This document shows, in pieces, positions 10,181 through 20,028 of a DNA stretch of 64,000 bases. The number at the start of each line of letters is the position of its first letter. Position 1 is the first letter of the stretch. Both the position numbers and the translations under genes were made by a program. Source of the DNA: Azonexus sp. (GTDB lineage: Bacteria > Pseudomonadota > Gammaproteobacteria > Burkholderiales > Rhodocyclaceae); the NCBI GenBank assembly GCA_030696345.1, contig JAUYSK010000028.1:124001-188000 (forward strand), written 5' to 3'. The notes beneath the pieces are model-generated. The model searched no databases, was not told where the DNA came from, and worked only from the letters and a program-made list of their open reading frames with translations.

Positions 10181-10209
10181 TTGGTCCTGCAGGGCTTTTT
10201 GAATATACT
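10181..10209 (+). promoter_or_regulatory. Sigma-70 promoter of rpsU
   Basis: TTGGTC at 10181-10186 and TATACT at 10204-10209 with an exact 17-nt spacer, about 90 nt upstream of rpsU. This would start the rpsU-yqeY-dnaG-rpoD message. Confidence 0.65.
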
Positions 10210-10299
10210 GCCCGGCTACCCGCAATTTAGCGGAACAATTTTTGTGCGCACTGCCGTTCACTTGACCTGGCAGGCGCCTAACGGAAGGGGGTGATTTAT

Positions 10300-10512
10300 A
10301 TGCCGAACATTCGTGTCAAGGAAAATGAGCCGTTTGAAGTTGCTATCCGCCGCTTTAAGCGTACTGTCGAAAAGACGGGTCTTCTGACCGAGCTGCGCGC
10401 CCGTGAGTTTTACGAAAAGCCCACGACCGAGCGTAAGCGTAAGGCTGCCGCTGCTGTCAAACGCCAGCACAAGCGCCTCCGTAGCCTGACCCTGCCGCCG
10501 AAGATGTACTGA
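10300..10512 (+). CDS. rpsU: 30S ribosomal protein S21
   Basis: 70 residues starting [21 protein letters not shown], the normal S21 length. The start is fixed by the strong GGAAGGGGGTGA Shine-Dalgarno immediately upstream. S21 sits on the 30S platform and helps initiation. Lys/Arg-rich C-terminus ([12 protein letters not shown]). It is the first gene of the classical rpsU-dnaG-rpoD cluster, here with yqeY inserted. Two hairpins follow the stop. Confidence 0.97.
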   Translation: MPNIRVKENEPFEVAIRRFKRTVEKTGLLTELRAREFYEKPTTERKRKAAAAVKRQHKRLRSLTLPPKMY

Positions 10513-10525
10513 TTCAGTACATCTT
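10501..10525 (+). other. Hairpin over the rpsU stop codon
   Basis: Perfect 11-bp stem: AAGATGTACTG, loop ATT, CAGTACATCTT. It includes the rpsU stop TGA. There is no U-tract, so it is more likely an mRNA-processing or stability element than a terminator. Confidence 0.5.
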
Positions 10526-10535
10526 TATCGCCGAA

Positions 10536-10576
10536 AAAGCCGCCCGCCCTCAAAAGCCGGCGGCTTTGTCTTTTTT
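10536..10576 (+). terminator. Rho-independent terminator/attenuator after rpsU
   Basis: AAAGCCGCC pairs with GGCGGCTTT (9 bp, 14-nt loop), followed by GTCTTTTTTC. It sits between rpsU and yqeY-dnaG, where E. coli also has a partial terminator that lowers dnaG relative to rpsU. Confidence 0.8.
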
Positions 10577-10606
10577 CCCGGCGCCTTTTTTCTGAAGAAA
10601 AGCAAA

Positions 10607-11053
10607 ATGAGCCTCAAAGTACGCATCACCGAAGACATGAAAACGGCCATGAAGGCCAAGGAAACCGCCAAGCTCGGCGCTATTCGCCTGCTGCTCGCTG
10701 CCCTCAAGCAGAAGGAAGTCGATGAGCGCATCGAACTCGACGACACGGCCGTCGTCGCCATCATCGAAAAGCTGACCAAGCAGCGCAAGGACAGCGTCAC
10801 CCAATACGAAGCCGCCGGCCGTCAGGAACTGGCCGATGCCGAGAAATTCGAAATCGCCATCCTCGCCGCTTATCTGCCGGAAAAAATGAGCAGCGAAGAC
10901 ACCGCCGCCGCTGTTGCCGCCGCTGTCGCCGAAACCGGCGCCAAAGGCCCGGCCGACATGGGCAAGCTGATGGCCATCCTGAAGCCTCGCCTTGCCGGCA
11001 AGGCGGACATGGCTGAGGTATCGAAGCTGGTCAAGGCGGCGCTTGCCGGTTAA
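10607..11053 (+). CDS. yqeY: GatB/YqeY domain protein
   Basis: 148 residues, YqeY family. Characteristic are MKTAMKAKETAKLGAIRLLLAALKQKEVD near the N-terminus and the C-terminal GKLMAILKPRLAGKADMAEVSKLVKAAL tail-like domain, which resembles the tRNA-binding tail of GatB. Exact function is unproven; a link to tRNA-dependent amidation is inferred from the domain. It lies between rpsU and dnaG, a common position, with 6 nt to dnaG. Confidence 0.92.
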   Translation: MSLKVRITEDMKTAMKAKETAKLGAIRLLLAALKQKEVDERIELDDTAVVAIIEKLTKQRKDSVTQYEAAGRQELADAEKFEIAILAAYLPEKMSSEDTAAAVAAAVAETGAKGPADMGKLMAILKPRLAGKADMAEVSKLVKAALAG

Positions 11054-11059
11054 ATACGC

Positions 11060-12796
11060 GTGATCCCGGATTCGTTCATCCAGGATTTACTCGCCCGGGT
11101 CGACATCGTCGACCTGGTCGACACTTACGTGCCGCTGAAGAAGGCAGGCGCCAACTACGCTGCCTGCTGCCCCTTCCATAACGAAAAATCGCCATCCTTC
11201 ACGGTCAGCTCGACCAAGCAGTTCTACCACTGCTTCGGCTGCGGCGCCCACGGCACGGCGATCGGCTTTGTCATGGAATATCAGGGCATCGGCTTCATCG
11301 ATGCGGTCAAGGAACTGGCCAGCCGGGCCGGCATGCAGGTACCGGAAAGCGAAGGCCGCAGTTTCAATGACGAAAAGCCGGGTCAGGCCCGCGCCCTTAT
11401 TGATCTCATGGCCCGCGCCGCGCAGTACTACAAGGACCAACTCAAGGCCTCGCCGCGCGCCGTCGAATATTGCAAAAAACGGGGGTTGACCGGGGAAGTC
11501 GCTGCACGCTTTGGCATGGGCTACGCGCCAGACGGCTGGCAGAACCTGCAGGCCGTTTTTCCCGATTACAACGCCGACGAACTGAAGGTGGCCGGACTGG
11601 TCATCGAGAACGAGGCCGGCCGTCGCTACGACCGTTTCCGTGATCGCCTGATGATTCCGATCATAAACCCCAAGGGCGACATCATCGCTTTTGGCGGTCG
11701 CATCATCGATCAGGGCGAGCCGAAATACCTGAATTCGCCGGAAACGCCGCTCTTCGAAAAGGGCCGCGAACTGTTTGGCCTGCCGCAAGCCCGCCAGGCG
11801 TTACGTGACACCAACACCGCCCTCGTCACCGAAGGCTACATGGACGTCATCGCGCTGGCCCAGAACGGTGTCGGCAACGCCGTCGCCACGCTCGGCACCG
11901 CCACCACTTCAACACACGTCACCAAGCTGCTGCGTCAGGTCGACCGTATCGTCTTCTGTTTTGACGGCGACAATGCCGGGCGCAAGGCGGCATGGCGGGC
12001 CCTGGAAAATTCGCTGGAAGCGCTGGCCGATAACAAGCGCCTAGGTTTTATCTTCCTGCCGCAGGAACACGACCCGGACAGTTACATCCGCGAATTCGGC
12101 AAGGAACAGTTTGACCGGCAAGTCACCCAAGCGATGCCGCTCTCCGACTTCCTGCTGCGCGAACTGGCCCAGCGTTGCGACCTGACCAGCTCCGAAGGCA
12201 AGGCGCAGATGATTTACGAAGCCAAGCCGCTGCTCTTGAAGCTGCCAACGCCCCTGCTGCGCCTGCAACTGGTCAAGCGACTGGCCGAAGCCAGCGGTTT
12301 TGCCCAGAGCGAGGTCGAACGGCTGTGCGAACTGAAATCTTTCACCCCGGCCGCGCCCCCCAAGGTCAAGCGGACTGCGCCGTCGCTGACGCGCAACCTG
12401 CTGCGCATCGTGCTGCACAAGCCACAAATGGCCAGCAAACTCCCGCTCAACCTGCTGCCTGACACGCCGGAACGTCCGGCACTGGCTCGCCTGCACCAAC
12501 TGGTCAGCGGCAATCCGGAAGCGAGCAGTTATGCCGGGTTGCGCGAACAACTGCGCGGCCTGCCGGAGGAAGCAATGATCGAAAACGCCGCGACGGAACT
12601 TCTTGATCAGCAGTTTGACGAAGCGGAAGCGGAAGAAGAATTTCGCGACACCCTGGAAAAACTTCAGGAAGGCGAGCAAAAACGCCTATTCGCTGATCTG
12701 CAGGCCAAAGCCCAGCAATTTGGCGTGGCGGGGCTAAGCGCCGCAGAGAAGCAAGCCTACATCCAGCTCCTCTCCGGCCGGCAAAATCGGAGCTAA
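11060..12796 (+). CDS. dnaG: DNA primase
   Basis: 578 residues with a GTG start 6 nt after yqeY. The N-terminal zinc-binding set is C37, H40, C58, C61. The TOPRIM domain shows [11 protein letters not shown] and [15 protein letters not shown]. The C-terminal part is the DnaB-binding region and is a little short. It makes RNA primers for replication. The GTG start and the upstream attenuator are both expected to keep its level low. Confidence 0.96.
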   Translation: MIPDSFIQDLLARVDIVDLVDTYVPLKKAGANYAACCPFHNEKSPSFTVSSTKQFYHCFGCGAHGTAIGFVMEYQGIGFIDAVKELASRAGMQVPESEGRSFNDEKPGQARALIDLMARAAQYYKDQLKASPRAVEYCKKRGLTGEVAARFGMGYAPDGWQNLQAVFPDYNADELKVAGLVIENEAGRRYDRFRDRLMIPIINPKGDIIAFGGRIIDQGEPKYLNSPETPLFEKGRELFGLPQARQALRDTNTALVTEGYMDVIALAQNGVGNAVATLGTATTSTHVTKLLRQVDRIVFCFDGDNAGRKAAWRALENSLEALADNKRLGFIFLPQEHDPDSYIREFGKEQFDRQVTQAMPLSDFLLRELAQRCDLTSSEGKAQMIYEAKPLLLKLPTPLLRLQLVKRLAEASGFAQSEVERLCELKSFTPAAPPKVKRTAPSLTRNLLRIVLHKPQMASKLPLNLLPDTPERPALARLHQLVSGNPEASSYAGLREQLRGLPEEAMIENAATELLDQQFDEAEAEEEFRDTLEKLQEGEQKRLFADLQAKAQQFGVAGLSAAEKQAYIQLLSGRQNRS

Positions 12797-12803
12797 GTTA
12801 TGG

Positions 12804-12809
12804 TATACT
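12804..12809 (+). promoter_or_regulatory. Possible -10 element upstream of rpoD
   Basis: TATACT lies 33 nt before the chosen rpoD ATG in the short dnaG-rpoD gap. No good -35 is visible. It could be an internal promoter for rpoD. Confidence 0.3.
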
Positions 12810-12842
12810 TTATGGTTTTCTCCAATTATATGGATCGTGTTC

Positions 12843-14813
<1,971 letters not shown>

Positions 14814-14819
14814 GCTTTC

Positions 14820-14896
14820 GGGCCCGTAGCTCAGTTGGTTAGAGCAGAGGACTCATAATCCTTTGGTCCACGGTTCAAGTCCGTGCGGGCCCACCA
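14820..14896 (+). tRNA. tRNA with CAU anticodon (Ile2 or elongator Met)
   Basis: 77-nt cloverleaf with an encoded CCA end. Acceptor GGGCCCG pairs with CGGGCCC, the discriminator is A, the D arm is GCTC..GAGC, and the anticodon loop CTCATAA gives CAU. The short variable loop and TTC-AAG T loop are normal. The ..GGACTCATAATCC..TTGGTCC.. arrangement resembles lysidine-modified tRNA-Ile2 more than elongator Met, but sequence alone does not settle this. Confidence 0.93.
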
Positions 14897-14912
14897 ACAA
14901 CTCAGGCACGCC

Positions 14913-14933
14913 GCCCCGGAGAGAAGTCGGGGC
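14913..14933 (+). terminator. GC-rich hairpin after the tRNA
   Basis: GCCCCG, 9-nt loop, CGGGGC. A T-rich stretch follows only further downstream, so this is a weak intrinsic terminator or a 3'-end processing signal. Confidence 0.4.
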
Positions 14934-14988
14934 AGCAGTTTGAGGTTTATGTAGCAATTTTTTACAGTCATTTAGCGAGGCACTAGAC

Positions 14989-15240
14989 ATGCATACCGAT
15001 TCAATCTTTTTGCACCTGAAAAAACATGGCCAGCTTCGTGACTCCGAAATTGCAGCAGGGACAGGAGTATCGCTCACAGAGGTTCGGGCCTCGCTTCGCG
15101 AGCTGTCGAGCCGTGGCGACATTTCCTTGTGCAGCACGACCATCTATGAAAACGGCAAGGCGATCGAGGGATTGTTCAGCCGGGTCTCCGGCTACTTTCC
15201 GAAGCCAGCCCCGGGACGGAAGCCGGGCGCCAAAACCTAA
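14989..15240 (+). CDS. Small winged-helix-like DNA-binding protein
   Basis: 83 residues. Residues 5-45 (FLHLKKHGQLRDSEIAAGTG..EVRASLRELSSRGDI) have the spacing of a winged helix-turn-helix: a helix, a turn at 'GTGVSLTEVR', a recognition helix, then a wing. The tail is short and basic (PAPGRKPGAKT). No sensor domain is present. It stands alone between the tRNA and an HD-GYP gene. A regulator role is inference from the fold. Confidence 0.65.
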   Translation: MHTDSIFLHLKKHGQLRDSEIAAGTGVSLTEVRASLRELSSRGDISLCSTTIYENGKAIEGLFSRVSGYFPKPAPGRKPGAKT

Positions 15241-15303
15241 GCGACGACAAAAATCGTCTGGGGCCAGGCTCAAGCTCGTGCCAGTCCAACAGAAAATGCA
15301 GCT

Positions 15304-15328
15304 AGCCATCCTCGGGGGTGGCTTTTTG
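15304..15328 (+). terminator. Intrinsic terminator
   Basis: AGCCATCC pairs with GGGTGGCT (one U.G pair), followed by TTTTTGCTTT. It lies 64 nt downstream of the winged-helix gene and probably ends its message. Confidence 0.7.
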
Positions 15329-15390
15329 CTTTCGGAGGACGCAACATCAGAAGCAATGCGATAAGCTCTGACACAGTCGCAACACAGGTC

Positions 15391-15413
15391 AGGCCAAGCT
15401 TCCGGCTTGGCCT
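15391..15413 (+). other. Strong hairpin upstream of the HD-GYP gene
   Basis: Perfect 9-bp stem AGGCCAAGC / GCTTGGCCT with a 5-nt loop. There is no U-tract. It ends 39 nt before the HD-GYP ATG, so it is either a second terminator or a 5'-UTR element. Confidence 0.4.
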
Positions 15414-15452
15414 GCTTACGCTTAAACCCACCCCGAAAAGGTCGCAGGATTG

Positions 15453-16757
15453 ATGACAGCAGCCAATGAGCTACTAAAGCTTAAAGAAGGCGAAATCCAG
15501 ATCGAAGCCTCGCAGCTTCGTCCCGGCGTGCACGTTCGTCTGCCGGTCCAGTGGATGGATCATCATTTCATGTTCAATTCCTTTGTAATCGAGAACGAGG
15601 AACAGGCACAGCAGATTGCGGCAATGCAGTTGCCGAAGCTTTTCTGCGATGTCACTCGCTGCAAGATTCCGCCCTTGCCGAAGCCGCTGAAACCGGCCCC
15701 GCCCGACCCGGAGAAAATAGCCGAAGAGGCTCGTCTGGCTGCGCTGAGAGTTGTTCAGATGGCGGAAAAAGTGGCGCGCACAAAGGTCATGAGCGAATTA
15801 CGCGGACGGCTCGACACGGCACAAAAGCATTACATCGGCGCGGCTAAAGCGATCGGGAATGCAATTACGTCCTTTGACGCAAACCCCGGCGAGAGCGTCA
15901 GGCAAGTCACTCTGGTGAGCGAGCAATCGACTGCTGCGCTATTGGCCGACCCGGATAGTGCAATTGTGTTGATTGCGGAAAAAGCCCAGGCCGACGGCCA
16001 TGCCGCGCATTCATTGTCGGTCATGACACTGTCGCTGCTGCTCGGCAAACAGGCCATGCTCCCGCCGGAAGCACTTCACGCCCTCGGCATTTCAGCGCTC
16101 CTGCACGACATCGGCAAGCTGGCAATCAGTTCATCAATCCTGCGCAACACTTCTCGCAATAAACATGAAGAAGCGGTCTATCAGGAGCACAGCCGGATCG
16201 GTTACGAAAGCGCGTTGCGCTCGCGGCGACTGTCGCAACCGGTTCTCGACGCAATACTGCATCATCATGAACGGATGGATGGGAGCGGCTTCCCGGATCA
16301 CCTGACGAAAAATGACATTCATCTGGCGGCACGAGTGATCGCCATTGCCAACCGTTTCGACAATCTCGCCAACCCGATCGATTACCGTAAAGCACTGTCG
16401 CCATCAGAAGCATTGGCAACGATGTGGTCCAAAGAGCAGAGCGCGTTTGATACGGTGCTGCTGCAGTTGTTTATTCGCGCCATGGGCGTCTATCCGCCGG
16501 GCTCAATCGTGCAATTGACCGATGGACGCGTCGGCGCCGTTGTCGCCTCGGCGATGACGGATAGCCCGTTAAGCCCGCAGGTCATGATCTACGAGCCCGA
16601 AGTGCCGCGCCGGCAGGCGATCATCGTCGACCTGGCCAAGGACACCTCGCTCAAGATCGATCATCCGTTGCGCCTGCAAGGGCGCCCGGACGAGGAACTG
16701 GACTATCTCCTGCCTCGCCGCAAGCTGAACTGGTTCCACATGGAGAATCAGTCATAG
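15453..16757 (+). CDS. HD-GYP domain protein (c-di-GMP phosphodiesterase-like) with N-terminal DUF3391
   Basis: 434 residues. The N-terminal part (about 15-140) matches DUF3391, which precedes HD-GYP in many proteobacteria. The HD pair is H218-D219 in LLHDIGK. The second signature is HHHERMDGSGFP (270-281), so the GYP triad reads GFP. Metal-ligand residues appear intact. The family hydrolyses c-di-GMP to pGpG/GMP. A TTG immediately before the ATG is also open; I use the ATG with GCAGGA upstream. The Tyr-to-Phe change may or may not affect activity. Confidence 0.9.
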   Translation: MTAANELLKLKEGEIQIEASQLRPGVHVRLPVQWMDHHFMFNSFVIENEEQAQQIAAMQLPKLFCDVTRCKIPPLPKPLKPAPPDPEKIAEEARLAALRVVQMAEKVARTKVMSELRGRLDTAQKHYIGAAKAIGNAITSFDANPGESVRQVTLVSEQSTAALLADPDSAIVLIAEKAQADGHAAHSLSVMTLSLLLGKQAMLPPEALHALGISALLHDIGKLAISSSILRNTSRNKHEEAVYQEHSRIGYESALRSRRLSQPVLDAILHHHERMDGSGFPDHLTKNDIHLAARVIAIANRFDNLANPIDYRKALSPSEALATMWSKEQSAFDTVLLQLFIRAMGVYPPGSIVQLTDGRVGAVVASAMTDSPLSPQVMIYEPEVPRRQAIIVDLAKDTSLKIDHPLRLQGRPDEELDYLLPRRKLNWFHMENQS

Positions 16758-16825
16758 GGCCATGGTGTTGACGCATTGCCTTCTCGGCCCTTCTTGTCAA
16801 TCACTGGAAAGCCGCCTCGTTTCTC

Positions 16826-17203
16826 TCAAGGTTCTCCCCCATAGGTCGTTATCATGGGCAGGAGCCAATCATGTTCAATATCATTCTGAAACGTAGTGAT
16901 CGTATCGAATCCGTCCTGCCTGTTGTTGAATTGGCCATGGCGTCCGGAGAGATTTGCCGGGTACAGAACATTGCACAACTGGGGCCGTTTGAGTCTGTAT
17001 CCCAGTCCTTGCGGGCAATGGTCGAGGAACTCTTGGAGGGTGTTCGCCAATGCCGGGTACAACCGGGATTCCAGCTGCTTGGCGTTGATGATCGCGGCGT
17101 CACGCGCACCTTGCTGATGTAGACCGTTCATGGCGGCAAAGGCCATCGTTCTGGCCAAGGCCGACATGGGAAATTTCATGGCACAGCGCCCGACTGCTAT
17201 CAT
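16826..17203 (-). CDS. Hypothetical protein (doubtful)
   Basis: 125-codon frame starting MIAVGRCAMKFPM with GGAG 4 nt upstream. Third-position GC is higher in this frame than in the competing plus-strand frame at 16871-17122 (83 codons, also with a GGAG RBS). Neither protein resembles anything I know. The two frames overlap almost completely, so at most one is real, and both may be decay products. Confidence 0.3.
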   Translation of the reverse strand: MIAVGRCAMKFPMSALARTMAFAAMNGLHQQGARDAAIINAKQLESRLYPALANTLQEFLDHCPQGLGYRLKRPQLCNVLYPANLSGRHGQFNNRQDGFDTITTFQNDIEHDWLLPMITTYGGEP

Positions 17204-17240
17204 TAAACTCCAGTGAACTTTGCAGGCGAACAGGTAAACC

Positions 17241-17429
17241 ATGAAGCGATTCGTACTCATCACGGCCTTGGTGCTCTCCTGCTCGACGCTATGGGCCGGC
17301 CCCGCGGCCTGGTACAAATGGCACAGTAACGATGGCGATTACGACGTATGTTCGCAATTCTCGCCGGGCGATGGCTGGTACATCGTCAAGGGGCCATTCG
17401 AGGATTCGGCTTGTAAAAAGCCGATTTAG
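17241..17429 (+). CDS. Small secreted protein
   Basis: 62 residues with a clear Sec signal peptide (MKRFVLITALVLSCSTLWA, cleavage near residue 19-20). The mature part is only about 43 residues, Trp/Tyr-rich, with two cysteines (C38 and C59) that could pair. A periplasmic or exported role is inferred. RBS-like AGGCGAACAGG lies upstream. I do not recognise the family. Confidence 0.65.
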   Translation: MKRFVLITALVLSCSTLWAGPAAWYKWHSNDGDYDVCSQFSPGDGWYIVKGPFEDSACKKPI

Positions 17430-17501
17430 CTGTCTGTCTCAAATCCCGGCACCGACCGCCATTTACTCGTACAACAGAAAACTCAACTGCCCCGGGGATT
17501 G

Positions 17502-17639
17502 ATGAACATCAGAATTGAATTCTCGGAGAACCTGACAAGTCTGGCCTCTCAGGCTTGGCTCTCGGCAAACCGCATTGCCGGTTATGCTTTGCTTAACCTC
17601 TTGGACAACCCGGCCATACTGGCGATGGCCTTCTGCTGA
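17502..17639 (+). CDS. Possible 45-residue peptide
   Basis: ATG with GGGGA 4 nt upstream, then 45 sense codons beginning MNIRIEFSEN and ending in a hydrophobic stretch (AGYALLNLLDNPAILAMAFC). It fills an otherwise empty 231-nt gap. Support is only the RBS and the uninterrupted frame. Confidence 0.25.
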   Translation: MNIRIEFSENLTSLASQAWLSANRIAGYALLNLLDNPAILAMAFC

Positions 17640-17660
17640 AAGCAGCCTAAAAGCTGCAGT

Positions 17661-17903
17661 TCAATAGTTTTCGCGGACCCGGTCAAATACTTCCGACGCT
17701 TGATCCAGCATGAAATCATTGGTGTTTGCTGCCTTGGCGGACCCACCAAAATACTTTTCCCAGTCGGCATCGGAAATGGTGCAATCCACGGCGGCTGGCA
17801 AGCGGCGCTCAGCAGACCGACGGCGCTCACTGCTTCCTCGTGGCGGCCCGGCATCAATGTGGCGCCGATCGGTGCGCGCCCTGCGTTCGGCGGTTATTTT
17901 CAT
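17661..17903 (-). CDS. Small protein with Arg-rich 'ERR/DRR' repeats, unknown
   Basis: 80 residues starting MKITAERRARTDRR, with AGGAGG-like sequence just upstream of the ATG. The N-terminal half is strongly basic with repeated ERR..DRR..ERRRSAERR. The C-terminal half is acidic and carries WEKYFGGSAKAA. A nucleic-acid or membrane-contact role is possible but not shown. The open frame continues upstream for 58 codons but with no RBS. Confidence 0.55.
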   Translation of the reverse strand: MKITAERRARTDRRHIDAGPPRGSSERRRSAERRLPAAVDCTISDADWEKYFGGSAKAANTNDFMLDQASEVFDRVRENY

Positions 17904-18039
17904 GGCTCCTCCTGAAAAAACTGGATGATCGGCCTCAAGATAGCTTGCCCGGAAAAAACTTACAAGCCGTCGCTCCGACGAATGGTCGCGGACGCGACGG
18001 GCGGTGACAGCCAACAGGCAAATTATTATCATCCAGGTC

Positions 18040-18240
18040 ATGGTCAAATGGATTCCCACCCCCGGCAGCATCGCCACCTATCTCGGCAGGACACGAGCGA
18101 GCAGGCGCACGGTTCGGGTCATTGCCGAGGCAGTCGCCGGGCGCATGGTGGTTGAAGCCATTGGCAAGAAGGGCATCAACGTGCGCTTTACGGTCAAGCG
18201 CGAGAACCTTGCCCGGCCGGAGCCCGATTTATTCGATTGA
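18040..18240 (+). CDS. Small basic protein, unknown
   Basis: 66 residues starting MVKWIPTPGSIATYLGRTRASRRTVRVIAE. The fold looks like a short beta-rich domain (VRVIAEAVAGRMVVEAIGKKGINVRFTVK). A longer frame starts 12 codons earlier; I chose the ATG preceded by CCAGG. It is convergent with the anti-sigma gene, 16 nt away. Not recognised. Confidence 0.5.
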   Translation: MVKWIPTPGSIATYLGRTRASRRTVRVIAEAVAGRMVVEAIGKKGINVRFTVKRENLARPEPDLFD

Positions 18241-18256
18241 AGCACCGATGGCAACG

Positions 18257-19060
18257 CTACTTGCGTTCCAGCTGGTCGTAAACCGCCGTCGCCACCTTGG
18301 CCAATTCGCCCTTGGCGATACCGCCGGAGAGGGCATAGCCAAACTTGCCATCGACCCAGTAGAAGACGTTGATCTCGCCTTCACGAGCGAAGCGGAAACC
18401 GGTATCGCGGCTGACTGCATTTTCGGTACTGACGTAAAGCGTCAGGCGCTGACCGGTGCCATCCTGATACATAAACTGGGCCACCGGGCCAGTGTTGCCG
18501 GGCAGCAGTCGACCGCCAACCAGTTCGTAGCCAATGGTACCCAGCTTCGGTGGACTGACCGGCGTGCCGAGCCGTTTGCTCAGCCATTTGACCAGTTGAT
18601 CTTCCTGCTCGGCGCTGACTTCAACCGGGCGACGGATATCCGGGCTATAGACGACATGGGCAACCGCCGCCTGGCGTGACAACGGCACCACTTGTGCCAT
18701 GCGTTCGCTGGATTGATATTGCCCATGACCGAGCCAGCCGGCAGCACCGCCGAGCAAGGCAATGGCAAAACTGGCGGCAATGCGTTGCAGCGACCAGCGC
18801 GGCAAAAATGGCCTTTTTTGCGGGTCGACCGCAGCAACCGGAATTTCAGCCAATTCACGCAACGCTTCGGGCAACGGCTCATCAAGTACCGGCTTGAACA
18901 GATCGCGCAGCGCCGCTTTCTGATCGCTGTAAGCCTGCAAGCGTTCAGCCTCTTCCGGATGCGCTGCCAGATAGTCTTCGATCTCGGCCCGCCTGCTTTC
19001 CGGCAACAAGGCATCGACATAAGCCTGGAGATCGGCTTCGGTGATCGGAAGTGTACTCAT
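18257..19060 (-). CDS. Membrane-anchored anti-sigma factor
   Basis: 267 residues. The cytosolic N-terminus (1-80) has the helical anti-sigma layout (ITEADLQAYVDALLPESRRAEIEDYLAAHPE). One transmembrane helix follows at about 91-108 (IAASFAIALLGGAAGWLG), then a periplasmic domain of about 155 residues. There is no zinc-binding HxxxCxxC motif, so it is not the ChrR/ZAS type. Its start overlaps the sigma gene by 4 nt (ATGA), which with family knowledge makes it the partner of that sigma. The 13-mer copy at 18824-18836 lies in its VAAVDP codons. Confidence 0.85.
   Translation of the reverse strand: MSTLPITEADLQAYVDALLPESRRAEIEDYLAAHPEEAERLQAYSDQKAALRDLFKPVLDEPLPEALRELAEIPVAAVDPQKRPFLPRWSLQRIAASFAIALLGGAAGWLGHGQYQSSERMAQVVPLSRQAAVAHVVYSPDIRRPVEVSAEQEDQLVKWLSKRLGTPVSPPKLGTIGYELVGGRLLPGNTGPVAQFMYQDGTGQRLTLYVSTENAVSRDTGFRFAREGEINVFYWVDGKFGYALSGGIAKGELAKVATAVYDQLERK
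18824..18836 (+). repeat. 13-mer GTYGACCGCAGCA, copy 2
   Basis: Exact GTCGACCGCAGCA, inside the anti-sigma gene, read there as the codons for VAAVD on the minus strand. Confidence 0.6.
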
Positions 19061-19557
19061 CGAACAACTCGCAGATTGGTAACCGGCTGGCGGCCCTCGA
19101 GGATCAGCCGCAGACGCTCACGACCGCGCGACAGGCGCGACATCACCGTACCCATCGGGATATCCAGCGTGCTCGCGACTTCGTCATAACTCATTTCCTC
19201 CAGCGCGACGAGCAGCACGACGGCCCGCTGCTCTTCCGGCAGACGCGCCAGTGCCGATTCCAGATCAATCACTTCCAGCCGGTCAGTTTGAGTGGCGCGG
19301 GTAGGCACCTCGAACTCCTCATCATCCATGGGCAAAGTTTTGACGCCGGGGCGGCGCAACTGGTCGACGCGCAGGTTGTGCATGATGCCGAACAGCCAGG
19401 CCCGCAAGTCACTTCCCGGCCGCCACTGGGCAAAGCGCGACCAGGCGCGTTCGAGCGTGTCCTGCACCAGATCGTCCGCCGCCGCGCGATCGCCGACCAT
19501 CGCCCGCGCATAACGGCGCAGGCGGGGCAACTCGGTCAGGATCGCCGCGGTATCCAC
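19057..19557 (-). CDS. ECF-type RNA polymerase sigma factor
   Basis: 166 residues with the two-domain ECF plan. Region 2 contains ADDLVQDTLERAWSRFAQW and DLRAWLFGIMHNLRVDQLRR; region 4 has ALARLPEEQRAVVLLVALEEMSYDEVASTL and the HTH IPMGTVMSRLSRGRERL. It lies between a COG4315-type lipoprotein (6 nt upstream) and the anti-sigma gene (overlap). An ECF-style promoter precedes the lipoprotein gene, so autoregulation is likely. The inducing signal is unknown. Confidence 0.92.
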   Translation of the reverse strand: MDTAAILTELPRLRRYARAMVGDRAAADDLVQDTLERAWSRFAQWRPGSDLRAWLFGIMHNLRVDQLRRPGVKTLPMDDEEFEVPTRATQTDRLEVIDLESALARLPEEQRAVVLLVALEEMSYDEVASTLDIPMGTVMSRLSRGRERLRLILEGRQPVTNLRVVR

Positions 19558-19563
19558 CGCTGT

Positions 19564-19950
19564 TTAGGGCTTGGCGACATGCCAGACGTTGTTGACACCT
19601 TCACCGGTCATGTCGCCCGGCTTCTGGTCCTTGACCCAGTAATAGAGCGGCTTGCCCTTCAAGGCCCACTGCTTCTTGCCGTCGTCGCGGCTGACAATAC
19701 TGTAGTCACCATTCGCCATATCGCCATCTATCGCAAAGAGCGGTGGCCAGTTGATGGCGCACGGGCCGTTGCACATGCTCTTGCCGCTGCCGGCCGCATC
19801 CTTGTCGAAGGTATAGAGCGTCATGCCGTTGCTGCCGGCCAGCACGCCGTTCGACACCATGGCTGGCGCGGCAGGACGCGATCCAGCGCCGGAACAGGCC
19901 GCCAGCGTGGCGGATACGAGCAGGGCGAGGATCAGATTATTGGTTTTCAT
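19564..19950 (-). CDS. COG4315-type secreted-repeat lipoprotein
   Basis: 128 residues. Signal peptide with lipobox LAACS (C19). The mature part has the pattern G..LYTFDKD..GSGKS.C.G.CA..WPPL..(about 42-72) and KGKPLYYWVKD..PGDMTGEGVNNVWHVAKP at the end, typical of this two-repeat family. The two cysteines of CNGPC could bind a metal or form a disulfide. Function is unproven. It is the first gene of the sigma/anti-sigma operon and probably a sigma target. Confidence 0.85.
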   Translation of the reverse strand: MKTNNLILALLVSATLAACSGAGSRPAAPAMVSNGVLAGSNGMTLYTFDKDAAGSGKSMCNGPCAINWPPLFAIDGDMANGDYSIVSRDDGKKQWALKGKPLYYWVKDQKPGDMTGEGVNNVWHVAKP

Positions 19951-19986
19951 GTTTGTCTCCGTTGGTTTTGGGGTGCTTCAACTGGA

Positions 19987-20014
19987 TATACGGAGATCAG
20001 ACCCGGATTATTCC
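19987..20014 (-). promoter_or_regulatory. Predicted ECF-sigma promoter
   Basis: On the minus strand, GGAATAA (20008-20014) is followed 15 nt later by CGTATA (19987-19992), 37 nt upstream of the lipoprotein ATG. The GGAAT / CGTAT pair and spacing are typical of ECF promoters, which suggests the sigma factor drives its own operon. Confidence 0.6.
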
Positions 20015-20028
20015 GCTGCGTGCGCAAT

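Noticed and set aside
18257-19060. ChrR-type anti-sigma linking the sigma factor to the lipid operon
   Set aside because: The zinc-binding HxxxCxxC and cupin residues of ChrR are absent, and the protein has a transmembrane helix, so it is a different anti-sigma class. No GGAAT/CGTAT promoter was seen upstream of gpx.
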